Assembly: GCA_025464795.1 (NCBI GenBank) | Contig: JAODNB010000285.1 | Coordinates: 1 to 5,668, forward strand | DNA from: Frankiales bacterium | GTDB lineage: Bacteria > Actinomycetota > Actinomycetes > Mycobacteriales > SCTD01 | DNA length: 5,668 nt | Direction: 5' to 3' | Part shown: piece after piece, positions 1-5,453 of the stretch | Layout: the number at the start of each line of letters is the position of its first letter | How positions within the stretch are numbered: the first letter of the stretch is position 1 | Position numbers and translations under genes: made by a program | The notes under the pieces: model-generated | The model's database searches: none | What the model was told of the DNA's origin: nothing | The model's input: the letters and a program-made list of their open reading frames with translations, nothing else

Positions 1-714
1 CTGCTCCTCGGTGAGCCCGCCCATGGGCTTGCGCGGGTTGTAGACCGCGCAGTCGTCGAGGCTGAGACCCAGCTCGCGGACGGCGGTGTTGCGGCCCAGG
101 TGCTGGTCCGGGGTGAACAGGACCTTCTCGCCCTTCGCGAAAGCCCACGACAGGGCTCGCTTCGCGTTGGAGCTCGTGCAGATGGTGCCGCCGTGGCGAC
201 CGGTGAAGCCCTTGATGGCGGCGGTGCTGTTCATGTAGCTCACGGGCACAGTGACGTCCGCGACACCCACGTCGGTCAGGGCGTCCCAACAGGACTCGAT
301 CTGCTCGAAGCTGGCCATGTCGGCCATGGAGCAGCCCGCGGCCAGGTCGGGCAGGACGACCGCCTGGTCGGGCCCGGTGAGGATGTCGGCGGACTCGGCC
401 ATGAAGTGCACACCGGCGAAGACGATGTACGGGGCCTCCGGCCGCGCCGCCGCCTGCTGGGCGAGGCGGAAGCTGTCACCCGTGACGTCCGCGAAGGCGA
501 TGACCTCGTCGCGCTGGTAGTGGTGACCCAGGACGAACAGGTCCTTGCCGAGGGCGGCCTTCGCGTCGCGTGCGCGTTGCACCAGCGAGGGGTCACTCGC
601 GGGCGGCAGCTCCCCCGGGCAGTCGACGCCGCGCTCGCTGTCGCGGTCGGACTGCTTGCCCAGCATGAGCAGGGCGAGGGGGCTGTGCTCGACGCCGGGC
701 ATGAGCTCGGTCAC
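1..714 (-). CDS. nadA: Quinolinate synthase NadA, N-terminal 238 residues (cut by window edge)
   Basis: Quinolinate synthase condenses iminoaspartate (from NadB) with dihydroxyacetone phosphate to give quinolinate, the first dedicated product of de novo NAD synthesis; it is cytosolic and carries a [4Fe-4S] cluster. The leftward reading frame is open from a GTG at 714-712 to base 1 without a stop. Visible family motifs: GHHYQRDE at residues 63-70 (substrate histidine), GVHFMAES at 101-108, CSMADMA from C128 (first cluster cysteine), SYMNSTAAIKG at 159-169, CTSSNAKRA from C179 (second cluster cysteine), and PDQHLGRNT at 202-210. The third cluster cysteine and the rest of the C-terminal domain lie beyond the window. 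The GTG start is chosen because GAGGAG (721-726 on the opposite strand) sits 6 nt upstream. The first 45 or so residues are an N-terminal extension of low conservation. The gene is divergent from the glycerate kinase gene. Identification is firm; only completeness is unknown. Confidence 0.96.
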   Translation of the reverse strand, partial: MTELMPGVEHSPLALLMLGKQSDRDSERGVDCPGELPPASDPSLVQRARDAKAALGKDLFVLGHHYQRDEVIAFADVTGDSFRLAQQAAARPEAPYIVFAGVHFMAESADILTGPDQAVVLPDLAAGCSMADMASFEQIESCWDALTDVGVADVTVPVSYMNSTAAIKGFTGRHGGTICTSSNAKRALSWAFAKGEKVLFTPDQHLGRNTAVRELGLSLDDCAVYNPRKPMGGLTEEQ

Positions 715-726
715 GGGGTGCTCCTC

Positions 727-747
727 TTGTCGTCGTACAGACGATAA
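727..747. promoter_or_regulatory. Imperfect palindrome, candidate operator between nadA and glycerate kinase
   Basis: Arms TTGTCGTC (727-734) and GACGATAA (740-747) are inverted repeats matching at 7 of 8 positions around a 5-bp spacer. The palindrome abuts the nadA Shine-Dalgarno (721-726) and lies 29 bp upstream of the kinase Shine-Dalgarno, inside the only space where either promoter can be. A dyad of this size here is the usual form of a repressor site. Known NAD-synthesis repressors include NrtR, NiaR and NadQ; I cannot match this site to any of their consensus sequences from memory, so the regulator is not assigned. I could not place clear -35/-10 hexamers for either gene. Confidence 0.4.
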
Positions 748-792
748 CCCCATCACGACCCCGTTGCTTCCTGCTGGGGGAGGATCGGCGGC

Positions 793-1869
793 ATGCGCGT
801 GCTGATCGCCCCGGACTCGTTCGGTGGGACGCTGAGCGCACCGGAGGCCGCCCAGGCGATCGCGCGGGGCTGGCGCGCGGTGCGGCCGGACGACCAGCTC
901 ACGCTCCAGCCGATGTCGGACGGCGGTCCTGGCTTCCTGGACGTGATGCCGGGCGAGTCGCACCTGCTCACGGTCGAGGGGCCGACGGCTGAGCCCGTCG
1001 AGGCGGCGTGGAAGCTGCATGGCAGCACGGCCTACGTCGAGTCGGCGCAGGCGGCCGGGCTCCACCTGACGGACCTCCGCGACCCCACGACGACGACGAC
1101 CTACGGGGTGGGGCAGCTGGTCCGGGCCGCCGTCGAGCAGGGAGCGACCACGGTGGTGCTCGGACTCGGTGGGTCGGCGACGAACGACGGCGGGGCGGGG
1201 ATGCTCGCTGCCTTGGGCATCCGCAGAGAGGCTGCAGACGGCAGCCGCCTGGACCCCGGCGGGCTGCCGCTCGCGCAGGCAGCTCGGCTGTCCGGCCAGC
1301 CCCTGGCCGTCGACCTGGTCGCTGCGACCGACGTCGACAACCCGCTCCTGGGACCTGATGGCGCGACCTACGTGTTCGGGCCGCAGAAGGGAGCGACCGC
1401 CGAGCAGCTCGAGCCGCTGGACAAGGCCCTCGGTCACTGGGCGGACCTGCTGGAGGAGCACCTCGGGACGACCGCCAGAGACCTTCCTGGCGCCGGCGCG
1501 GCGGGGGGTCTCGGCTTCGCGGTGCTGGCCCTCGGCGGCCGGCGGGCACCTGGGGTGGACCTCGTCATCTCCGCGGCCGGTCTCACCGCAGAGGGGCAGG
1601 ACCTCGTGCTGACGGGGGAGGGCTGCTACGACGCCCAGTCCTTGCGGGGCAAGGTCGTCGGGGGGATCGCGCGGATGGCGCAAGGAGCGGGTGTGCCGTG
1701 CGTGGTGCTCGCCGGCCGGACGGAGGTGGGGGACCGGCAGCGCGCGGCTCACGGTGTCGACGCGGCGTACAGCCTGGTGGACCTCGTCGGTTCGGAACGC
1801 GCGCTGGACGCTCCCGCTGAGGCGCTCGCCACGCTCGCGGGAGGTGTCGCCCGCGAGTGGGGCGTGTGA
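793..1869 (+). CDS. Glycerate kinase (type I, GarK/GlxK-like family)
   Basis: A 358-residue cytosolic kinase that by family phosphorylates D-glycerate with ATP, normally to 2-phosphoglycerate, feeding glycerate from glyoxylate or serine breakdown into lower glycolysis. Family motifs in order: APDSFGGTLSA (6-16), SDGGPGF (42-48), VESAQAAGL (82-90), TYGVGQLVRAA (103-113), the hallmark GLGGSATNDGGAG (124-136), NPLLGPDGA (183-191), FGPQKGA (195-201), GAGAAGGLGFA (233-243) and TGEGCYDAQSLRGK (274-287). Length fits the family (about 360-390). Start ATG 793 is supported by GGGGGAGGA at 776-784, 8 nt upstream. Odd points: the common PDSFKGSL lysine is glycine here, and the usual TGEGRLDAQS reads TGEGCYDAQS. 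These changes are probably typical of an actinobacterial clade, but substrate or product specificity should not be assumed. Transcribed away from nadA; the erpA-like gene follows 90 bp downstream on the same strand, so read-through is possible. Confidence 0.9.
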   Translation: MRVLIAPDSFGGTLSAPEAAQAIARGWRAVRPDDQLTLQPMSDGGPGFLDVMPGESHLLTVEGPTAEPVEAAWKLHGSTAYVESAQAAGLHLTDLRDPTTTTTYGVGQLVRAAVEQGATTVVLGLGGSATNDGGAGMLAALGIRREAADGSRLDPGGLPLAQAARLSGQPLAVDLVAATDVDNPLLGPDGATYVFGPQKGATAEQLEPLDKALGHWADLLEEHLGTTARDLPGAGAAGGLGFAVLALGGRRAPGVDLVISAAGLTAEGQDLVLTGEGCYDAQSLRGKVVGGIARMAQGAGVPCVVLAGRTEVGDRQRAAHGVDAAYSLVDLVGSERALDAPAEALATLAGGVAREWGV

Positions 1870-1894
1870 CAATGGTCCAGGCACACTGTGACAA
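1865..1894. repeat. Pair of 8-bp direct repeats (TGTGACAA) upstream of erpA
   Basis: TGTGACAA occurs at 1865-1872, overlapping the kinase stop codon, and again at 1887-1894, start-to-start distance 22 bp, about two helical turns. The second copy also forms the small dyad CACA-C-TGTG (1882-1890). The pair lies 66-95 bp before the erpA start and could be a tandem regulator site. It could equally be chance. The rest of the 1870-1959 gap shows no convincing promoter hexamers and no terminator. Confidence 0.2.
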
Positions 1895-1959
1895 GGGAAC
1901 AGGGCCAGCACCCAGCGTGTTGAGCCGGATGGACCCCGTACCTGTCTGGAGAGGCACCC

Positions 1960-2322
1960 ATGACTGAGACCACCGACGCGACGACCGAGACCGCTACCGG
2001 CGTGATCCTCACAGACCCGGCCGCAGAGAAGGTCGCCTCGCTGCTCGCTCAGGAGGGCCGTGACGACCTCGCGCTCCGCGTGGCCGTGCAGCCCGGAGGG
2101 TGCAGTGGCCTGCGCTACCAGCTGTTCTTCGACGAGCGCTCCCTCGACGGTGACGTCACGCAGGAGTACGGCACTGGCGTCAAGGTGGTCACCGACCGCA
2201 TGAGCGTCCCCTACCTGATGGGCGCCACGATCGACTTCGTCGACACCATCGAGAAGCAGGGCTTCACGATCGACAACCCGAACGCCGGCGGCTCGTGCGC
2301 GTGCGGAGAGTCCTTCCACTAG
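1960..2322 (+). CDS. erpA: A-type iron-sulfur cluster carrier, ErpA/IscA (HesB) family
   Basis: A 120-residue protein that by family receives Fe-S clusters from the assembly machinery and hands them to target apoproteins in the cytosol. The three ligand cysteines of A-type carriers are all present with correct spacing: C48 in PGGCSGLRY, and C113 and C115 in GGSCACGESF at the C-terminus. The first 14 or so residues (TTDATTETATG) are a low-complexity leader before the domain opens at VILTDPAAEKVASLL. Start ATG 1960 is preceded by GGAGAGG (1948-1954). In actinobacteria, which use a SUF rather than ISC system, this single carrier is normally called ErpA or a HesB/IscA-like protein; SufA is an alternative name but there are no suf genes in view. 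nadA, two genes away, encodes a [4Fe-4S] enzyme. The stop codon overlaps that of the convergent lipoprotein gene. Confidence 0.9.
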   Translation: MTETTDATTETATGVILTDPAAEKVASLLAQEGRDDLALRVAVQPGGCSGLRYQLFFDERSLDGDVTQEYGTGVKVVTDRMSVPYLMGATIDFVDTIEKQGFTIDNPNAGGSCACGESFH

Positions 2323-3650
2323 CCCACGGGCACGGGCTTCCCGCCGCTGCCGTCGACGACCGTGCGGTCGCCGAGCGGCGCCTGCAGCTCGATCGTCACC
2401 TTCACCGGGTGGTAGTCGTCGGTGCACATCGTCATCGGCTTCCTCGCATCCGCCTGCAGGACGACGTGGACCGAGGTCGCGTCCTCCTTCACGTTGTGCG
2501 TCACGCCCGTGTGCGGGCAGCTCCCTGAGTCGCCGTACTGCACGACGACCTCGTTCGGCGTGGCCCCCTTGTAGGCGGCGTCGATCGGCACCGCAGTGGT
2601 CGTGGGCGGCACCGGGTCGGTAGACGCCGGCGGGACCGGCTCCCGCGCGGGCGCTCCGAGGTACTTGCCCTGGACGGCGAGCTGCGCGACCGGCTGGGCA
2701 GCGCCCGACACCTCGAACAGCCAGGCGGGTACGAGGATCGTGCCCCGGGCTTGAAGAGGCTGAGCCAGCAGACCCAGGTGCGCGCTCGTGACCTTCTGAG
2801 GCTGGGGCTCCACGCACCCCTTGCCGTCCGGACCGACCGGGCACAAGGCCATCATCCGAGGTGCGATGGGGATGGCGTCGAAGGCCGCCTTGGCGGTGAT
2901 CAGCGGATACAGGTCCGCCTCGTCCGGCGTGCCGAGCCAACCGGAGGCGGAGGAGATCCGGCCCCTGTTGTCGACGTCCACCCGGGTGGTGAGGCCGACG
3001 ACCTGGAGGCCGCCGACCGTCGGGTCGAACGAGCCCGAACCGCCGTACGGGCCGGTCTCGAAGGTCACGTCGTCCAACGAGATCCCGAGGGCCCCGAAGA
3101 CCGGCGCGACGGCCTTCCGGACGGTCGCCTCGGGGACGTCTGGGGGAGTCGGGGGCGGGCTGTAGGAGGGCTGGATGGGCGCTGGCGCGCTACCCGACCC
3201 GGAGCTGCTCGACCCGGAGCTGGTCGACCCGGAGCCCGCTGACACCGGACTGCCGGCTGGTACGGCAACGGCGCAGCCGGATACAGCGCCGTCCGAGGAG
3301 ACAGCAGCGTCCTGGCTGCAGGGCGACCAGGACCAGGACTTGCCGGCCGTGGTTGCGACGTCGAGTGCCGTGGTGTGCAGCGCCTGCTTCAACGCCCGCG
3401 TGTCCGATCGTCCCCCCGACAGGGTCCAGGCAGCCGCGTCGTCCGGCGTGCCGCTCGGCAGCGTCCCCGTCAACTCGTAGTCGCCGCCCGCGCTGCTGGC
3501 GGAGCTGCCGGAGGTGGCTGGAGCGACCGCCGCGCTCTTCGCGGTGCCGCCCTCCGCGAGGTGCAGCACGGCGGGGTTGGCGTTCTGCGACCCACACGCG
3601 ACGACCAGTGCCAAGGGGACCAGGAGCTGCAACCGGCGGGTCATGCCCAT
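2319..3650 (-). CDS. Predicted lipoprotein of unknown function, 443 residues
   Basis: I do not recognise this family. The N-terminus has a signal peptide: MGMTRR, then a hydrophobic stretch (LQLLVPLALVVA, 7-18), then the lipobox VVAC with the acylated cysteine at C19, predicting a membrane-anchored protein facing outside. Next come a variable Ser/Ala/Gly-rich segment (about 20-56); a small region with a C111-C126 pair that could form a disulfide; a Ser/Gly then Pro-rich flexible linker (about 131-172); and a globular domain (about 173-335) with a second possible pair, C270 and C279. After a Pro/Thr spacer (336-353) is a C-terminal domain (about 356-443) with C378 and C409, ending LGDRTVVDGSGGKPVPVG; an LGDR-VVVD-type ending recurs in actinobacterial secreted proteins. 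ATG 3650 is preferred because a weak GGAAAG lies 10 nt upstream; ATG 3644 (MTRR) is an alternative that also keeps the signal peptide. A longer open frame starting at 3983 is an artefact. Convergent with erpA. Confidence 0.75.
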   Translation of the reverse strand: MGMTRRLQLLVPLALVVACGSQNANPAVLHLAEGGTAKSAAVAPATSGSSASSAGGDYELTGTLPSGTPDDAAAWTLSGGRSDTRALKQALHTTALDVATTAGKSWSWSPCSQDAAVSSDGAVSGCAVAVPAGSPVSAGSGSTSSGSSSSGSGSAPAPIQPSYSPPPTPPDVPEATVRKAVAPVFGALGISLDDVTFETGPYGGSGSFDPTVGGLQVVGLTTRVDVDNRGRISSASGWLGTPDEADLYPLITAKAAFDAIPIAPRMMALCPVGPDGKGCVEPQPQKVTSAHLGLLAQPLQARGTILVPAWLFEVSGAAQPVAQLAVQGKYLGAPAREPVPPASTDPVPPTTTAVPIDAAYKGATPNEVVVQYGDSGSCPHTGVTHNVKEDATSVHVVLQADARKPMTMCTDDYHPVKVTIELQAPLGDRTVVDGSGGKPVPVG

Positions 3651-3710
3651 GAGACGCGCGCTTTCCGGGGTCGGTTCCCCTGAAGGCGCGTCGCAGACGA
3701 GGGTTCGTCG

Positions 3711-3726
3711 GGCTGGGTCACCAGCC
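3711..3726. terminator. Hairpin across the stop codon of the left HNH fragment
   Basis: GGCTGG (3711-3716) and CCAGCC (3721-3726) form a perfect 6-bp stem with a 4-base loop. The leftward HNH frame's TGA (3718-3720) falls in the loop. There is no T-tract on either side, so intrinsic termination is uncertain. It lies just upstream of the lipoprotein gene. A similar but not identical hairpin sits at the same place in the right HNH fragment. Confidence 0.3.
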
Positions 3727-3963
3727 TTGGAGGACGGGGCGTGGTGGTACGTCGGCGTAGTGGCCAGTGCGGAGGGTCCAGCGCAGGGTGCCGTCTTGGA
3801 GGCGGTCGAGGTGGAAGATGGCGTGCTTGGCTTGGTGGTGGTGCTTGCACTCGCAGGCGCCGTTGCGGATGCAGGTCGGGCCGTGTGGCCAGGGGTCGAG
3901 GTGGTCGTTGTCGCAGTAGCGGGCGAGGCGGCGGCATCCTGGGAACCGGCAGGTCTGGCGGAA
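3718..3963 (-). pseudogene. 3' fragment of a DUF222/REP13E12-type HNH endonuclease gene (left copy)
   Basis: The leftward frame reads RFRQTCRFPGCRRLARYC at its truncated end, then DNDHLDPWPHG, CECKHHHQAKH, GTLRWTLRTG, and ends VLQGW at TGA 3718-3720. This is the zinc-binding and HNH nuclease tail (paired cysteines, DH, CKHHHxxKH) that closes the long actinobacterial DUF222-HNH proteins, normally about 400-500 residues; only about 80 remain. The DUF222 domain and start codon are missing because the IS30 element abuts the fragment. The frame itself is undamaged: no internal stop or frameshift. It is also in the same frame as the transposase, separated from it by the transposase TGA alone. From the TCRFPGC threonine to the stop it is 237 bp, the same length as the right copy, with 68 of 78 residues identical. 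Confidence 0.8.
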
Positions 3964-3984
3964 TCTAAGCAGTCACGCAACACC
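3964..3984 (+). repeat. IS30 left terminal inverted repeat
   Basis: Read inward it starts TCTAAGCAGT and ends ACGCAACACC. It pairs with the right end at 18 of 21 positions, including ten consecutive matches at its inner side. The transposase stop codon (3973-3975) lies inside it. Confidence 0.65.
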
Positions 3985-5157
3985 CTGGTTCGTAGCGGAC
4001 TTGGTCAGTATCTCGTCGAGAAGCTCTGCGGGGGTTCGGTAGCCGTGTCGCTTGCGTGGTCGGGCGTTGAGCTCGGCCGCGATGTTGTCGAGCAGGCCAG
4101 GGCCGTAGACGGACAGGTCGCTGCCCTTGGGCAGGTACTGGCGCAGTAGACCGTTGGTGTTCTCGTTGGTTCCTCGTTGCCAGGGGGAATGCGGATCACA
4201 GAAGTAGATGTCCAGGCCGATTGCTTGCGTTATCGCTCGATGGTTGGTCATCTCTCGACCTTGATCCCACGTCAACGATCGACGAAGGTGTTCCTCGAGG
4301 GTCAGCATCTTCGCGACGAGGGCCTGCTGGACCTCGAGAGTGCTGTGTCCATTGGGCAGGTGCAGCAGCATCACGAAGCCGGTCGTCCGCTCGACCAGCG
4401 TTCCCACGGAACTGTCAGAGGTCTTCGAGCCCATGATCAGGTCGCCCTCCCAATGACCTGGTACGGCTCGATCTTCGATTTCTGGTGGCCGTTCGCTGAT
4501 CATGACCATGTCCGGGATCCGGGTGCGTCGCTGCCCCGGGGTCCGACGTGGCTTACGCATGTATCGACCTGTGCGTAGATAGGTCGTCAGTTCACGACTC
4601 AGGCCGCCGCGGGCCTGGACGTAGAGAGACTGGTAGATCGTCTCGGCCGACACCCACATCTCCGGTTCGTCGGGGAAGTCGAGTTTGAGTCTGCCAGCGA
4701 TCTGCTCGGGGCTCTCGTGACGCTTGAGCCGAGTCTGGACTTCCCCTCGCATGCGCAGGTTCGTCGCTAACTTCGCTCGCCGCGGCCCACGCCGACCACG
4801 ATCGGCGTGCGTCTGGGCCATTGCCGCGCGATATCCCCGGTATCCAACGGCTCGTTTGAGCTCACGACTGATCGTGGAAGGGGCGCGCCCGAGCTCGCGG
4901 GCAATGGCCCGGATTCCCAGCCCCGCGGCCTGCAGGCGCATGATCTCTTCACGTTCCTCGAGACGGAGATATCTCTGGCCCAATGGCTCAACCGTCGTCG
5001 GGTTCACGCCCCCAGCATGAACGAACACCCTCCGAGCCCAGCTTCGCGACCCGCCGGCTGCCTCCGCAGCCTCGTCGACGCCCAGCCCTGCTCGGATGCC
5101 TTGCCAGAACCGGCGCTCATGCTCACGCGGCAGGTCGGGCCTGCTGATCTTCCTCAC
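3973..5157 (-). CDS. IS30-family DDE transposase
   Basis: Catalyses excision and insertion of the element through a DDE/RNase-H-fold active site. With the GTG start at 5157 it has 394 residues. Layout: an N-terminal helix-turn-helix region (about 15-45, FWQGIRAGLGVDEAAEAAG); a second helix-turn-helix of the HTH_38 type (about 61-103, YLRLEEREEIMRL then ARELGRAPSTISREL); a basic linker; and a catalytic core with GHWEGDLI (D239), TWDQGREM (D298) and PWQRGTNENTNGLLRQYLPKG (E332). D298 to E332 is 34 residues, and the NENTNGLLRQY block is an IS30 signature. No stop or frameshift interrupts it, so it looks functional. GTG 5157 is chosen because AAGGAG (5163-5168 on this strand) lies 5 nt upstream; an in-frame GTG at 5190 would start inside the terminal repeat without a Shine-Dalgarno. 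The TGA stop lies in the left terminal repeat. Confidence 0.93.
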   Translation of the reverse strand: MRKISRPDLPREHERRFWQGIRAGLGVDEAAEAAGGSRSWARRVFVHAGGVNPTTVEPLGQRYLRLEEREEIMRLQAAGLGIRAIARELGRAPSTISRELKRAVGYRGYRAAMAQTHADRGRRGPRRAKLATNLRMRGEVQTRLKRHESPEQIAGRLKLDFPDEPEMWVSAETIYQSLYVQARGGLSRELTTYLRTGRYMRKPRRTPGQRRTRIPDMVMISERPPEIEDRAVPGHWEGDLIMGSKTSDSSVGTLVERTTGFVMLLHLPNGHSTLEVQQALVAKMLTLEEHLRRSLTWDQGREMTNHRAITQAIGLDIYFCDPHSPWQRGTNENTNGLLRQYLPKGSDLSVYGPGLLDNIAAELNARPRKRHGYRTPAELLDEILTKSATNQGVA

Positions 5158-5162
5158 GACAA

Positions 5163-5168
5163 CTCCTT
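5163..5168 (-). promoter_or_regulatory. Ribosome binding site that sets the transposase start
   Basis: AAGGAG on the minus strand, 5 nt before the GTG at 5157-5155. It is the only good Shine-Dalgarno near the beginning of the transposase frame, so the protein most likely starts VRKISRPDL with initiator Met rather than 11 residues earlier. Confidence 0.65.
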
Positions 5169-5177
5169 CGATTTGAA

Positions 5178-5198
5178 GGTGTTGCGTCACTACATAGA
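5178..5198 (-). repeat. IS30 right terminal inverted repeat
   Basis: On the minus strand, read inward, it starts TCTATGTAGT and ends ACGCAACACC, matching the left end at 18 of 21 positions. It lies 20 bp upstream of the transposase start and probably overlaps its promoter; TATGTA (5191-5196) is a possible -10 box, in which case the -35 would fall in the flanking HNH sequence. Confidence 0.65.
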
Positions 5199-5444
5199 AC
5201 TCGCCAGACCTGCCGGTTCCCTGGATGCCGCCGCCTCGCCCGCTACTGCGACAGCGACCACCTCGACCCCTGGCCCCACGGCGCGACCTGCATCCGCAAC
5301 GGCGTCACCGAGTGCAAGCACCACCACCAAGCCAAGCACACCGTCGTACACCTCAGCCGACTCGCCGACGGCACCCTGCGCTGGACCCTCCGCACCGGCC
5401 ACAACGCCGACGTACCGCCCAGGCCCGTCCTCCAGGGCTGGTGA
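5199..5444 (+). pseudogene. 3' fragment of a DUF222/REP13E12-type HNH endonuclease gene (right copy)
   Basis: The rightward frame reads TRQTCRFPGCRRLARYC, then DSDHLDPWPHG, TECKHHHQAKH, GTLRWTLRTG and VLQGW, ending at TGA 5442-5444. It is the same HNH nuclease tail as the left copy in the opposite orientation: 237 bp from the TCRFPGC threonine to the stop in both, with 24 base and 10 residue differences counted by eye (about 90% and 87% identity). One change removes the first cysteine of the CxC pair (ACEC in the left copy, VTEC here). The DUF222 half and start codon are absent, cut off by the IS30 element at the same codon region as in the left copy. No start codon with a ribosome binding site is available in this frame, so it is very likely not expressed as a working nuclease. 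Confidence 0.8.
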
Positions 5445-5453
5445 CGGTCAGCC
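5436..5453. terminator. Hairpin covering two convergent stop codons
   Basis: GGCTGG (5436-5441) can pair with TCAGCC (5448-5453), five Watson-Crick pairs plus one G-U, with a 6-base loop. The HNH fragment's TGA (5442-5444) is in the loop and the stop of the leftward neighbour (5448-5450) is in the right arm. Its position suggests a shared bidirectional terminator, but there is no T-tract and the stem is short. Confidence 0.3.

Larger units (their letters stand above)
3964..5198 (-). mobile_element. IS30-family insertion sequence, apparently complete
   Basis: About 1.24 kb, with one full-length transposase gene filling almost the whole element and imperfect inverted ends, the layout expected of IS30-family elements (roughly 1.0-1.25 kb). 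The outer boundaries are set where similarity between the inverted ends meets HNH coding sequence; they are uncertain by a few bases because the two HNH flanks are themselves similar. No convincing target duplication is seen: the flanks read gaa on the left and act on the right, or a possible 2-bp aa if the right boundary is moved by one. Loss of the duplication fits a rearrangement after insertion. Confidence 0.85.

Noticed and set aside
100..747. Rightward 215-residue open frame opposite nadA, and similar frames opposite the kinase (968-1549)
   Set aside because: Antisense shadows of genes with unmistakable family motifs; compositions rich in Arg, Gly and Ala.
2321..2338. AGCCC / GGGCT inverted repeat after the erpA stop as a terminator
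   Set aside because: Only 5 bp of stem with an 8-base loop, inside the last codons of the lipoprotein gene, and no T-tract. Such repeats are expected by chance at this GC content.
2319..3983. A 554-residue leftward open frame starting inside the IS30 element and running into the lipoprotein
   Set aside because: Its first 111 residues read the HNH fragment in the wrong frame, giving Ser/Thr/Ala/Pro-rich low complexity. The signal peptide and lipobox begin at residue 112, so the lipoprotein starts at 3650.
3514..4149. Rightward 211-residue open frame across lipoprotein start, left HNH fragment and IS left end
   Set aside because: It is antisense to three well-supported leftward features and has low-complexity Val/Ala/Gly composition, typical of high-GC shadow frames.
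5157..5190. Longer transposase beginning at GTG 5190
   Set aside because: That start lies inside the terminal repeat with no ribosome binding site; GTG 5157 has AAGGAG 5 nt upstream.
3962..5199. Two-base aa target duplication flanking the IS
   Set aside because: It depends on moving the right boundary by one base and is too short to mean anything; the flanks also belong to two different genes.
3718..5444. HNH nuclease plus transposase as a new defence or RNA-guided system
   Set aside because: The HNH pieces are truncated tails of the common DUF222 family, and the transposase is an ordinary IS30 type. No guide RNA, repeat array or partner gene is visible.
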